Shown: positions 55,307 through 63,002 of the stretch, one piece after another
How positions within the stretch are numbered: the stretch's first letter is position 1
Layout of the letters: the number at the start of each line of letters is the position of its first letter
Program-made: the position numbers and the translations under genes
NCBI RefSeq assembly: GCF_024436375.1
Contig: NZ_JAFMZM010000005.1
Coordinates: 124,001-188,000 of the forward strand
Reading direction: 5' to 3'
DNA: 64,000 nt
Source: Nocardioides astragali
GTDB taxonomy: Bacteria; Actinomycetota; Actinomycetes; Propionibacteriales; Nocardioidaceae
Notes under the pieces: generated by a model
Database searches by the model: none
What the model saw: the letters and a program-made list of their open reading frames with translations, nothing else
What the model was told of the DNA's origin: nothing

Positions 55307-55879
55307 TCAGCGCTCGCCGCCCGGGACCCACAGCACGTCGCCGTCCTCGCGGTTGGCGTGCCGGGCGAGGATGAACAGCAGGTCCGAGAGCCGGTTGAGG
55401 TAGGTGATCGCGAGGATGTTCATGGTGTCCTCGTGCTCGCCCCACGCGGCCCACGCGGCGCGCTCCGCACGGCGTACGACGGTGCGAGCGACGTGCAGGT
55501 GCGCTCCGGCGACGGTGCCGCCGTTGAGGATGAAGGAGCGCAGCGCCGGCAGGTCCTCGTTGTAGTGGTCGCACCAAGCCTCGAGACGGTCGACGTAGTC
55601 CTGCTCCACCCGCAGCGGCGGGTACTTCGGGTCCGGCACGACGGGCGTGGAGAAGTCGGCGCCGACGTCGAACAGGTCGTTCTGCACTCGGGTGAGCACC
55701 GTGACGACATCGTCCTCGAGCCCGCCGTGGGCCAGCGCCACGCCGATGTGGGCATTGCCCTCGTCCACGCAGGCGTAGGCCTCGAGCCGCAGGTCGGTCT
55801 TCGACGTCTTGCTCATGTCGCCGAGTCGGGTGTGGCCGGTGTCGCCGGTGCGGGTGTAGATGCGCGTGAGGTTGACCAT
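55307..55879 (-). CDS. Cob(I)alamin adenosyltransferase (PduO type)
   Basis: A 190-residue PduO-family enzyme making adenosylcobalamin from cob(I)alamin and ATP. The ATP-binding N-terminus is I-Y-T-R-T-G-D-T-G-H-T-R-L-G-D; later R-T-V-V-R-R-A-E-R and N-R-L-S-D-L-L-F-I-L-A-R. It supplies cofactor to B12-dependent mutases such as the one encoded at 56393. The same gene lies near atpC in mycobacteria (Rv1314c). Confidence 0.95.
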   Translation of the reverse strand: MVNLTRIYTRTGDTGHTRLGDMSKTSKTDLRLEAYACVDEGNAHIGVALAHGGLEDDVVTVLTRVQNDLFDVGADFSTPVVPDPKYPPLRVEQDYVDRLEAWCDHYNEDLPALRSFILNGGTVAGAHLHVARTVVRRAERAAWAAWGEHEDTMNILAITYLNRLSDLLFILARHANREDGDVLWVPGGER

Positions 55880-55954
55880 GCGGCAAACCTACTGGTCAGG
55901 AATCGCCGTAAAAGGTGAGGCGTGGACGCAACCACAAAAGGTAAAAAAACGTCG

Positions 55955-55972
55955 TAGAGTGACAGAGGTCAC
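55955..55972 (+). promoter_or_regulatory. Candidate promoter -10 with adjacent palindrome before the STAS gene
   Basis: TAGAGT (55955-55960) could serve as a -10. It is followed by the inverted repeat GTGAC-AGAG-GTCAC (55959-55972), placed where it would block initiation. Two AAAAGGT direct repeats (55910-55916 and 55936-55942) lie upstream. The region 55880-56007 has no gene. Confidence 0.35.
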
Positions 55973-56007
55973 GCAGACGGCGTCGGGGACGTCGGGAGGA
56001 GCACCGG

Positions 56008-56316
56008 ATGGACATCGTCATCGACGGACCGACCTTGGTCCTGCACGGTGCGTTCGACGTGCGCAGCACCCGTGAGGTTCGCGCTGCGATCTACGAGCGC
56101 CTCGACGGACTCGACCGCGACGTCGTCCTCGACATGACCGACGTGACGACCATCGACCTCACGGCCCTGCGTCTGCTGGCCGTCGCCACGCGGCACGCGT
56201 GGCTCACCGGCCACCACCTGACGGTGCGCAACCCCGGCCCGGCCGTACGACGTATGGCGCACCTCGCCAGGCTGGCCCATGCGCTCGACGTCGAGCGCGC
56301 CGCCGCAAGCGCTTGA
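56008..56316 (+). CDS. STAS domain protein
   Basis: A 102-residue STAS-fold protein of anti-sigma-factor-antagonist size. Where SpoIIAA-like proteins have D-S-S-G, it has I-D-L-T-A-L-R: a Thr rather than Ser, and no Gly. It may still be phosphorylatable or may act constitutively. It stands alone, far from the RsbW-SigF pair at 14-15 kb, which has no adjacent antagonist. The ATG follows GGGAGGAGC. Confidence 0.75.
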   Translation: MDIVIDGPTLVLHGAFDVRSTREVRAAIYERLDGLDRDVVLDMTDVTTIDLTALRLLAVATRHAWLTGHHLTVRNPGPAVRRMAHLARLAHALDVERAAASA

Positions 56317-56392
56317 CCAGCCCCTGTCGCTGAGGTTGTTGTCACACCGGCGACCGGTGACTCGCGGGTAACCGGCGTCCTACCCTGTCGCC

Positions 56393-58432
56393 ATGACCCC
56401 ACCTCCGGGCACGCAGCCGGATCGCCCCGCCAAGGACCGGCCATGGGTGATGCGCACCTACGCCGGCCACTCCACGGCCGAGGCGTCCAACGCGCTCTAC
56501 CGCACCAACCTGGCCAAGGGGCAGACCGGCCTCAGCGTGGCGTTCGACCTGCCGACCCAGACCGGCTACGACCCCGACAGCCCCCTCAGCCGCGGCGAGG
56601 TCGGCAAGGTCGGCGTTCCCGTCCCGCACCTGGGGGAGATGCGCAAGCTCTTCGCCGACATCCCGCTCACCGAGATGAACACCTCGATGACGATCAACGC
56701 GACCGCCATGTGGCTGCTCGCGATGTACCAGGTCGTGGCCGAGGAGCAGAACCCCGGGCTCGACCCCAGCGAGGTCGCCCACCAGCTCGCCGGCACGACC
56801 CAGAACGACATCATCAAGGAGTACCTCTCCCGGGGCACCTACGTCTTCGGGCCCGAGCACTCCCTGCGGCTGATCAGCGACATGATCGCCTACACCGTCC
56901 ACGAGATCCCCCAGTGGAACCCGATCAACATCTGCAGCTACCACCTGCAGGAGGCCGGCGCGACCCCCGTGCAGGAGCTGGCGTACGCACTGTGCACCGC
57001 GATCGCGGTCCTCGACCAGGTCAAGAGCTCCGGCCAGGTCTCCGAGGACGACTTCGAGAAGGTCGTGGGCCGGATCTCGTTCTTCGTCAACGCGGGCGTC
57101 CGCTTCATCGAGGAGACCTGCAAGATGCGCGCCTTCGTGCAGCTGTGGGACGAGATCACGCGCGAGCGCTACGGCGTCACCGACCCGAAGATGCGCCGCT
57201 TCCGCTACGGCGTGCAGGTCAACTCGCTCGGCCTCACCGAGGCCCAGCCGGAGAACAACGTCCAGCGCATCGTGCTCGAGATGCTCGGGGTGACGCTCTC
57301 CAAGAACGCCCGCGCCCGCGCCGTGCAGCTGCCGGCCTGGAACGAGGCGCTCGGGCTGCCACGGCCCTGGGACCAGCAGTGGTCCCTGCGCCTCCAGCAG
57401 GTGCTGGCCTTCGAGTCCGATCTCCTCGAGTACGACGACATCTTCGACGGCTCGCACGTCATCGAGGCCAAGGTGGCCGAGCTGGTCGATGGCGCCAAGG
57501 CCGAGATCGACCAGGTGCAGGCGCTCGGCGGCGCCATCGCTGCGGTCGAGTCGGGCTACATGAAGCAGAACCTCGTCTCGGCCCACGCCGCGCGCCGCGG
57601 GCGCATCGAGTCCGGCGAGGAGATCATCGTCGGGGTCAACAAGTACGACACGACGGAGCCGTCGCCGCTCACCGCCAACCTCGACGAGGCGATCATGGCG
57701 GCCGACCCCCAGGCGGAGCAGTCCGCACTGGAGTCGGTGCGCGCCTGGAAGGCCGAGCGCGACGAGGCCGCCGTCGAGGCTGCGCTGACGGCGCTCGCCG
57801 AGGCCGCCAAGACCGACGCCAACCTCATGCACGCCACCCTGGTCGCGGCGCGGGCGGGCGCGACGACCGGTGAGTGGGCCGGCACCCTGCGTGAGGTCTT
57901 CGGTGAGTTCCGGGCACCCACCGGGGTCTCCGGCGCCGTCGGAGGGGCCAGCCAGGTCGGCGAGGCCGGAGCCGAGCTCTCGGCCGTGCGCGAGCAGGTC
58001 AGGGCCACCGGCGAGGAGCTCGGTGGTCGGCTGCGGCTCCTGGTGGGCAAGCCAGGGCTCGACGGCCACTCCAACGGCGCCGAGCAGGTCGCCGTACGCG
58101 CCCGCGACGCCGGCTTCGAGGTGATCTACCAGGGCATCCGGCTCACGCCGGACCAGATCGTGGCCGCGGCGGTGGCCGAGGACGTGCACTGCGTCGGCCT
58201 GTCGATCCTGTCCGGGTCGCACATGGAGCTGGTGCCCGACGTGCTGGCGGGGCTCAAGGCGGCCGGACGCGAGGACCTGCCGGTGATCGTCGGCGGGATC
58301 ATCCCCGAGTCCGACGGCAAGCGGTTGGTGGACCTGGGTGTCGCGGCGGTCTACACACCCAAGGACTTCGGGCTGACCGAGATCATGGGCGGCATCGTGC
58401 AGGTGATCCGCAAGGCCAACGACCTGGACTGA
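56393..58432 (+). CDS. meaA: MeaA-type acyl-CoA mutase (ethylmalonyl-CoA mutase)
   Basis: A 679-residue single-chain B12-dependent mutase. The N-terminal TIM barrel has T-Y-A-G-H-S-T-A-E-A-S-N and F-D-L-P-T-Q-T-G-Y-D; the C-terminal cobalamin domain has K-P-G-L-D-G-H-S-N-G-A-E-Q (D-x-H-x2-G), placed before G-L-S-I-L-S-G-S-H. It resembles streptomycete MeaA, an ethylmalonyl-CoA mutase of the acetyl-CoA assimilation pathway, more than the two-subunit methylmalonyl-CoA mutase. PduO (adenosylcobalamin supply) and a 3-hydroxybutyryl-CoA dehydrogenase are close by. Crotonyl-CoA carboxylase/reductase is not in the window. Confidence 0.88.
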   Translation: MTPPPGTQPDRPAKDRPWVMRTYAGHSTAEASNALYRTNLAKGQTGLSVAFDLPTQTGYDPDSPLSRGEVGKVGVPVPHLGEMRKLFADIPLTEMNTSMTINATAMWLLAMYQVVAEEQNPGLDPSEVAHQLAGTTQNDIIKEYLSRGTYVFGPEHSLRLISDMIAYTVHEIPQWNPINICSYHLQEAGATPVQELAYALCTAIAVLDQVKSSGQVSEDDFEKVVGRISFFVNAGVRFIEETCKMRAFVQLWDEITRERYGVTDPKMRRFRYGVQVNSLGLTEAQPENNVQRIVLEMLGVTLSKNARARAVQLPAWNEALGLPRPWDQQWSLRLQQVLAFESDLLEYDDIFDGSHVIEAKVAELVDGAKAEIDQVQALGGAIAAVESGYMKQNLVSAHAARRGRIESGEEIIVGVNKYDTTEPSPLTANLDEAIMAADPQAEQSALESVRAWKAERDEAAVEAALTALAEAAKTDANLMHATLVAARAGATTGEWAGTLREVFGEFRAPTGVSGAVGGASQVGEAGAELSAVREQVRATGEELGGRLRLLVGKPGLDGHSNGAEQVAVRARDAGFEVIYQGIRLTPDQIVAAAVAEDVHCVGLSILSGSHMELVPDVLAGLKAAGREDLPVIVGGIIPESDGKRLVDLGVAAVYTPKDFGLTEIMGGIVQVIRKANDLD

Positions 58433-58466
58433 CCCCCGCCCACGCTCGACTGGCAGACTCCCTGCC

Positions 58467-59378
58467 ATGCGACGGGTGATCGTGGTGGGGGCCGGAGTGA
58501 TCGGCCTGTCGTGCGCCGTCCGGCTCCTGGAGGCCGGGCACCGCGTCGACGTGGTGGCGCGCGATCTACCGCTGGAGACGACCTCCGCGGTCGCCGCGGC
58601 CGTGTGGTTGCCGTACGCCCGTCCCCAGGACCACGTCCTCCGCTGGGCGAGGGCCGCGTACGACGCCTTCGCGGCGCTGTGCGAGGACGAGTCGACGGGT
58701 GTGGTGATGCGCACCGGCACCGAGCTCTTCCGCGAGGGGGAGGGCGACCTGTGGTGGCGCGCCGCGCTCCCGGACGGAGCAGGCCCTGACCGGGAGACCT
58801 CGCTGCCACCGGGCTACGCCTCAGGGGTGACGATGCGGACACCCGTGATCGAGATGCCGGTCTACCTCCGCTGGCTGTCCGCCCGGGTCGAGGCGCTGGG
58901 CGGGTCGATCACCCGGATCAACCTCTCCGCCCTGCCCGCCGGTGAGGCGCTCGTCGTCAACGCGAGCGGGATCGGCGCCAGGCTCCTCGGGACCGACCCC
59001 GGCGTCGCTCCCGTGCGAGGGCAGGTCGTGGTCGTCGAGCAGGTCGGCATCGACCGGTGGTGGGTGGACGCCGAGACGCCGACGTACATCGTGCCGCGCA
59101 GCGGCGACGTCGTGCTCGGCGGCACGGCGATCGAGGGGGAGTGGAGCCGTACGCCGGACCCGGCGACCGCCGAGGCGATCCTGCGCAACGCCGCCGAGAT
59201 CGAGCCTCGCCTGGCTGTCGCCCGGATCCTGCGGCACAAGGTCGGGCTGCGCCCTGGACGCCCCTCGGTGCGCCTGCAGCGCGAGGGGGACGTCATCCAC
59301 TGCTACGGCCACGGCGGGTTCGGGGTCACCGTGAGCTGGGGGTGCGCGGACGACGTGGTGGGATTGGCGAGTGAGTGA
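58467..59378 (+). CDS. FAD-dependent D-amino-acid oxidase
   Basis: A 303-residue DAAO/DASPO-family protein. FAD-binding G-A-G-V-I-G-L-S-C-A near residue 7 with E/D-rich loop, W-L-P-Y-A-R-P near 50, V-R-G-Q-V-V-V-V near 180, and the C-terminal Y-G-H-G-G-F-G-V-T-V-S-W-G. Oxidises D-amino acids to imino acids with release of hydrogen peroxide. It overlaps the phosphatase gene start. Confidence 0.9.
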   Translation: MRRVIVVGAGVIGLSCAVRLLEAGHRVDVVARDLPLETTSAVAAAVWLPYARPQDHVLRWARAAYDAFAALCEDESTGVVMRTGTELFREGEGDLWWRAALPDGAGPDRETSLPPGYASGVTMRTPVIEMPVYLRWLSARVEALGGSITRINLSALPAGEALVVNASGIGARLLGTDPGVAPVRGQVVVVEQVGIDRWWVDAETPTYIVPRSGDVVLGGTAIEGEWSRTPDPATAEAILRNAAEIEPRLAVARILRHKVGLRPGRPSVRLQREGDVIHCYGHGGFGVTVSWGCADDVVGLASE

Positions 59379-59988
59379 CCTGCAGTGCCCCGCCCGGGTG
59401 TTCGTCGCCCGGCACGGCGAGGCCGTCTACGAGAGCGAGCTGCTCAGCGATGCCGGCGGCTGGCTGAGCCCGCTCGGGCGCGAGCAGGCGCGTGAGCTCG
59501 CCCAGTCGCTGCGTGGTGAACGGATCGCCCGGGTGTGGACCAGCGACATGGCTCGCGCCGTCCAGACCGGCGAGATCGTGGCCTCCGTGCTCGGAGTCGA
59601 CGTGGTGGTGCGCAAGGCCTTGCGGGAGTTCGGGGTCGGCGACGCAGCCGGCACTAACGGCGTTCCCGACCCCTTCGCCGCCACGTTCGCGTCCTGGCTC
59701 GACGGCGACCTGACGGCCCGCATCCCTGGAGCGGAGAGCGGCACGGAGGTCGTCGAGCGCTTCGAGGCGGTCCTCGCCGAGCTGGCCGACGACCACCGTG
59801 GGGAAGGCGTGCTCGTGGTGAGCCATGGCGGGGTGATGTGCATGGCGCTGTCCGCCCTGGCCCGCAACCTCGACATGAGCCACAGCCGCGAGCTGCCGAT
59901 GCCGCACTGCGGCGTGGTGGCGATGGATGCGGACGTGGACGGCTGGGTGGCCCGGTCGTGGGCCGGTTCACCCCTTGAGGCGAGGTAA
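59371..59988 (+). CDS. Histidine phosphatase family protein
   Basis: A 205-residue phosphoglycerate mutase-like protein. The catalytic R-H-G-E is at about residue 13 and the second His in V-V-S-H-G-G-V. S-P-L-G-R-E-Q-A and T-S-D-M-A-R-A-V-Q-T are conserved. Substrate unknown. GTG start overlapping the DAAO stop by eight bases. Confidence 0.9.
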   Translation: MSDLQCPARVFVARHGEAVYESELLSDAGGWLSPLGREQARELAQSLRGERIARVWTSDMARAVQTGEIVASVLGVDVVVRKALREFGVGDAAGTNGVPDPFAATFASWLDGDLTARIPGAESGTEVVERFEAVLAELADDHRGEGVLVVSHGGVMCMALSALARNLDMSHSRELPMPHCGVVAMDADVDGWVARSWAGSPLEAR

Positions 59989-60019
59989 GCCTGCCCTAAC
60001 CGCGGTGTAGGGTGCAGGC

Positions 60020-60211
60020 ATGGGCAAGTCCAAGGACAAGGCGGGAAAGGTCGCCAAGCTGCCCAAGAAGAAGTGCTGCGTGTCCACGACCAAGTGCAAC
60101 CGGTGTCCGCTGCGGATGCTCAAGGAGGGGACGCTCCCTCCCGGCTACACCGTGAAGAAGCGCAAGCTGGTCAAGGTCGGGGTCAAGAAGAGCGGCAAGA
60201 AGGCCGCCTGA
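60020..60211 (+). CDS. Small Lys/Cys-rich protein of unknown function
   Basis: A 63-residue, very basic protein. Cysteines lie in K-K-C-C-V-S-T-T-K-C-N-R-C-P (C19, C20, C26, C29), suggesting a zinc-binding knuckle flanked by Lys-rich ends that could bind nucleic acid. Homologues of similar size exist in actinobacteria to my knowledge, without a function. It converges with the DUF952 gene; CGCCTGA/TCAGGCG (60213-60231) between the stops may terminate both. Confidence 0.7.
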   Translation: MGKSKDKAGKVAKLPKKKCCVSTTKCNRCPLRMLKEGTLPPGYTVKKRKLVKVGVKKSGKKAA

Positions 60212-60212
60212 C

Positions 60213-60231
60213 CGCCTGACCTCCTCAGGCG
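60213..60231. terminator. Short bidirectional hairpin between convergent genes
   Basis: CGCCTGA (60213-60219) pairs with TCAGGCG (60225-60231) around a five-base loop, overlapping the stop of the minus-strand gene. No U-run, so the strength as a terminator is uncertain. Confidence 0.45.
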
Positions 60232-60677
60232 AGCCGCTGGGCCACGAGGACGACCAGCGCGACCACGGCCATGACGGCCAGCGCGATGCCCATCCGCGCT
60301 GCCATGCCCTTGACCCACAGCGAGATGACCGTCTCGGTGGCTCCCCGCCGGTCGAGGGGCACGACGTCCACGACGGCGGTGCGGTTGATCGGGCCGTAGA
60401 CGTGCGGGTAGGTGTCGTCGCCCACCGCCTCCACACGCACCTCCGCGTCGGTCAGGCGCGCGGGGTCGATCGTGAGCAGCACCAGGTGCTCGCCGGCGCC
60501 TCGGTAGTAGCGATCGAAGACGCCCTGCACCTGGTCGCGACGGCTCGCGTGGATGAAGCCCTCCTCCGCGAGGGTCCGTCCCATCGTCGAGGTGGTGTAG
60601 GTGCCGGTCTCGAGGGTGCGCCGCCAGTCGGACGCGGTCGCGATGTGGAAGATGCGCTCCGGCTGCGTCGCAGTCAC
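60225..60677 (-). CDS. DUF952 domain protein with C-terminal membrane anchor
   Basis: A 150-residue protein. The N-terminal DUF952 domain (F-H-I-A-T-A-S-D-W, E-E-G-F-I-H-A-S, V-Y-G-P-I-N) is typical; a hydrophobic helix near residues 126-147 anchors it to the membrane, which is not usual for stand-alone DUF952 proteins. Function unknown. Confidence 0.8.
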   Translation of the reverse strand: MTATQPERIFHIATASDWRRTLETGTYTTSTMGRTLAEEGFIHASRRDQVQGVFDRYYRGAGEHLVLLTIDPARLTDAEVRVEAVGDDTYPHVYGPINRTAVVDVVPLDRRGATETVISLWVKGMAARMGIALAVMAVVALVVLVAQRLA

Positions 60678-60694
60678 CGTGCGAGGGTAGCGAC

Positions 60695-61288
60695 ATGACT
60701 GAGCGCGTCTACGTGGTGACGGACATCGAGGTCGACGGTTTCGTCCCCGGGGCCAGCTCCATGCTCTCGTTCGCCTCGGTGGCAGTCACCGCGAGCGGGA
60801 AGCCGGTCGGGGAGTTCGAAGCGGTGCTGGAGCCGCTGCCCGGTGCCGAAGCCGATCCCGACGTGATGGCGTTCTTCCACTCCCAGCCACCGGAGGTGCT
60901 CGCGGCGGCGACGGCCGACCCGCGGCCGGTCCCGGAGGTGATGGCCGACTTCGTGTCGTGGGTGCGCGGCCTCGGTGAGGCGCGGGAGTTCGTGTCCTCG
61001 CCGCTCGGCTTCGACGGCATGTACGTGGACCACTACCTCCGCCGCTTCACGCCGTACGCCGTCTGCCAGGGCATGTACGACACCGACCGCCTCTTCCACG
61101 GCCCTGGCCTCTGCCTCAAGAGCCTGGCTTGCGGCGTGACGGGCGGTGACTGGGCCACCTTCTCGGTGCACGACCTGCCGAGCGAGTGGTTCGGCGACGT
61201 GCCCCACACGCACCGGGCCATCGACGACGCCCGCGGCTACGCGAACCTGCTGGTCGAGGTGCTGCGGAGGTCGCGCCGACCCGCCTAG
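60695..61288 (+). CDS. DEDDh-type 3'-5' exonuclease family protein
   Basis: A 197-residue RNase T/DnaQ-fold protein. Exo I motif T-D-I-E-V-D-G (D-x-E) near residue 9, a middle D in F-D-G-M-Y-V-D, and Exo III H-R-A-I-D-D-A near 178 provide the acidic tetrad and catalytic His. It probably degrades RNA or DNA from the 3' end; substrate unknown. It converges with nucS, whose stop overlaps by four bases. Confidence 0.8.
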   Translation: MTERVYVVTDIEVDGFVPGASSMLSFASVAVTASGKPVGEFEAVLEPLPGAEADPDVMAFFHSQPPEVLAAATADPRPVPEVMADFVSWVRGLGEAREFVSSPLGFDGMYVDHYLRRFTPYAVCQGMYDTDRLFHGPGLCLKSLACGVTGGDWATFSVHDLPSEWFGDVPHTHRAIDDARGYANLLVEVLRRSRRPA

Positions 61289-61974
61289 AACAGCCGGTGC
61301 TCCGCGCCGTCGTCCATGCCGCGCAGGGCGTCGTAGTCGACGAGGGCGCACGCGATGCCCCGGTCGGTGGCGAGGACGCGGGCCTGGGGCTTGATCTCCT
61401 GGGCGGCGAAGATGCCGCGGACCGGACCCTTGGCACTGAGCAGGGGGTCGCGGTTGAGGAGCTCGAGGTAGCGGGTCAGCTGCTCGACGCCGTCGATCTC
61501 GCCCCGGCGCTTGATCTCCACGGCGACCGAGAGCCCCTCGGCGTCGCGGCACATCAGGTCGACCGGGCCGATCGCGGTCATGAACTCCCGGCGTACGAGC
61601 GTGAGTCCGTCCGCGAGGGTGGCGGGGTGCTCGGCGAGGAGCTCCTGGAGGTGCTTCTCGACGCCGTCCTTCTGCAGGCCGGGGTCGACGCCGAGCTCGT
61701 GCGAGGTGTCGTGGAGGACCTCGTCGATGAGGATCCGCAGGGTGTCGTCGGACTTGGAGGCCGTCACCAGCCACTCGGGCCGGCCGTCCTCCGCGAAGCC
61801 CTCGCGCACCGTGCACGGGGGCGACATCCAGTTGAGCGGCTTGTAGGACCCGCCGTCGGAGTGGATCAGCACGGAGCCGTCCGACTTGAGCATCAGGACC
61901 CGGGTGGCGAGCGGCAGATGGGCCGTGAGCCGTCCGGCGTAGTCCACCTGGCAGCGTGCGACGACGATCCTCAC
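61285..61974 (-). CDS. nucS: Mismatch endonuclease NucS/EndoMS
   Basis: A 229-residue NucS, the actinobacterial non-canonical mismatch-repair enzyme that cuts both strands at G-T, G-G and T-T mismatches. Conserved Y-K-P-L-N-W-M-S-P-P-C lies near 45 in the N-terminal dimer domain; the RecB-like nuclease domain has G-P-V-D-L-M and V-A-V-E-I-K-R-R-G-E-I-D. The C-terminus (A-E-H-R-L-F) resembles the short beta-clamp-binding tail of the family. GTG start at 61972-61974, 24 bases from the divergent MOSC gene. Confidence 0.95.
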   Translation of the reverse strand: MRIVVARCQVDYAGRLTAHLPLATRVLMLKSDGSVLIHSDGGSYKPLNWMSPPCTVREGFAEDGRPEWLVTASKSDDTLRILIDEVLHDTSHELGVDPGLQKDGVEKHLQELLAEHPATLADGLTLVRREFMTAIGPVDLMCRDAEGLSVAVEIKRRGEIDGVEQLTRYLELLNRDPLLSAKGPVRGIFAAQEIKPQARVLATDRGIACALVDYDALRGMDDGAEHRLF

Positions 61975-61998
61975 GACGGGCGAATCTACAGTGACCCC

Positions 61999-62955
61999 GT
62001 GACCCTCCACGACGTGCGTCCCGCGCGAAGCCGCGACCTGGCTGCTCTGGCCATCCCACACACCGAAGGACCCGGCTTCGTCATGGTGGCCGGGGACCCG
62101 CCCGTCGCGCACGTGCGGGTCGGTCTCTCCAAGGGCCACGCCGTGGTCGAGGGCCTGCACGGGGACCCGATGATGGGGACGTCGCTCGTCGAGGCCGCGT
62201 GCGGGCGCCTGGCAGCGCGGGGGCAGGGGCAGGTGCTGGCCGCCGCGACCACGACGGAGGTCGGGACGTTCTCCCGGCTGGGGTTCGACGAGATCCCGGC
62301 CGACGAGCCGGTGCCCGGCCACCTGGCAGAGGTCCACGAGGACGCCGACCTCGTCCTGATGCGCCGGGTCCTGCGGCGCCACCGCACCGCTGAGGAGCTG
62401 GCCGGCTTCCTGCCCACGCTCGACGCGTCGCCCCGGGACGTGGGCGTGCTCAGGGCCGTCATCAGCCGTCCCGCGACGGGGGAGCGCGAGGTGCTCGAGG
62501 TGGGTCACCTCGACGTCGTCGACGGCCTGGTGGGCGACACGTGGAAGGCGCGCGGCAGCCGTCGTACGCCTGACGGCTCCGCTCACCCCGACATGCAGCT
62601 CAACCTCATGAACCACCGACTCGTGGAGTTCCTGGCCCAGGACCCTGAGCGCGAGGCGCTGGCCGGCGACCAGATGTTCATGGACCTCGACCTCTCCCAC
62701 GCCAACCTCCCCGCGTGGAGCGAGCTCCACATCGGCGGCCCCGAGGGTGCCGTCATCGTGGTGACGGACCAGCCGCACAACGGGTGCGGCAAGTTCATCG
62801 CCCGCTACGGCAAGGCCGCGATGGCGTTCGTCAACGGGCCGGAGGGCAAGCCCCGACGGATGCGCGGACTCTGCGCCAGGGTGGTCCGCCCCGGACCCGT
62901 CCGGCCGGGTGACGAGGTGGTCGTCGTACGTCCCTCCGGCAGCGGTGGGGCGTGA
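61999..62955 (+). CDS. MOSC domain protein with GNAT-like N-terminal part
   Basis: A 318-residue protein. Residues about 1-125 look like a GNAT remnant (V-E-G-L-H-G-D-P ... T-F-S-R-L-G-F-D-E-I). Residues about 150-310 form a MOSC domain (C-terminal domain of molybdenum cofactor sulfurases) with the conserved Cys in Q-P-H-N-G-C-G-K-F and R-G-L-C-A-R-V. It may handle sulfur/Mo cofactor chemistry; the pairing with a GNAT-like part is unusual. GTG start. Confidence 0.75.
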   Translation: MTLHDVRPARSRDLAALAIPHTEGPGFVMVAGDPPVAHVRVGLSKGHAVVEGLHGDPMMGTSLVEAACGRLAARGQGQVLAAATTTEVGTFSRLGFDEIPADEPVPGHLAEVHEDADLVLMRRVLRRHRTAEELAGFLPTLDASPRDVGVLRAVISRPATGEREVLEVGHLDVVDGLVGDTWKARGSRRTPDGSAHPDMQLNLMNHRLVEFLAQDPEREALAGDQMFMDLDLSHANLPAWSELHIGGPEGAVIVVTDQPHNGCGKFIARYGKAAMAFVNGPEGKPRRMRGLCARVVRPGPVRPGDEVVVVRPSGSGGA

Positions 62956-63002
62956 CGGTTCCCACACCCATCGGCCCTCACCCCCGTGGGAGTATGCGGG
63001 CC

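Noticed and set aside
55899..55924. GGAAT before the STAS gene as a third SigR promoter
   Set aside because: The base triplet at N18 is GTG rather than GTT, and the -10 context does not match.
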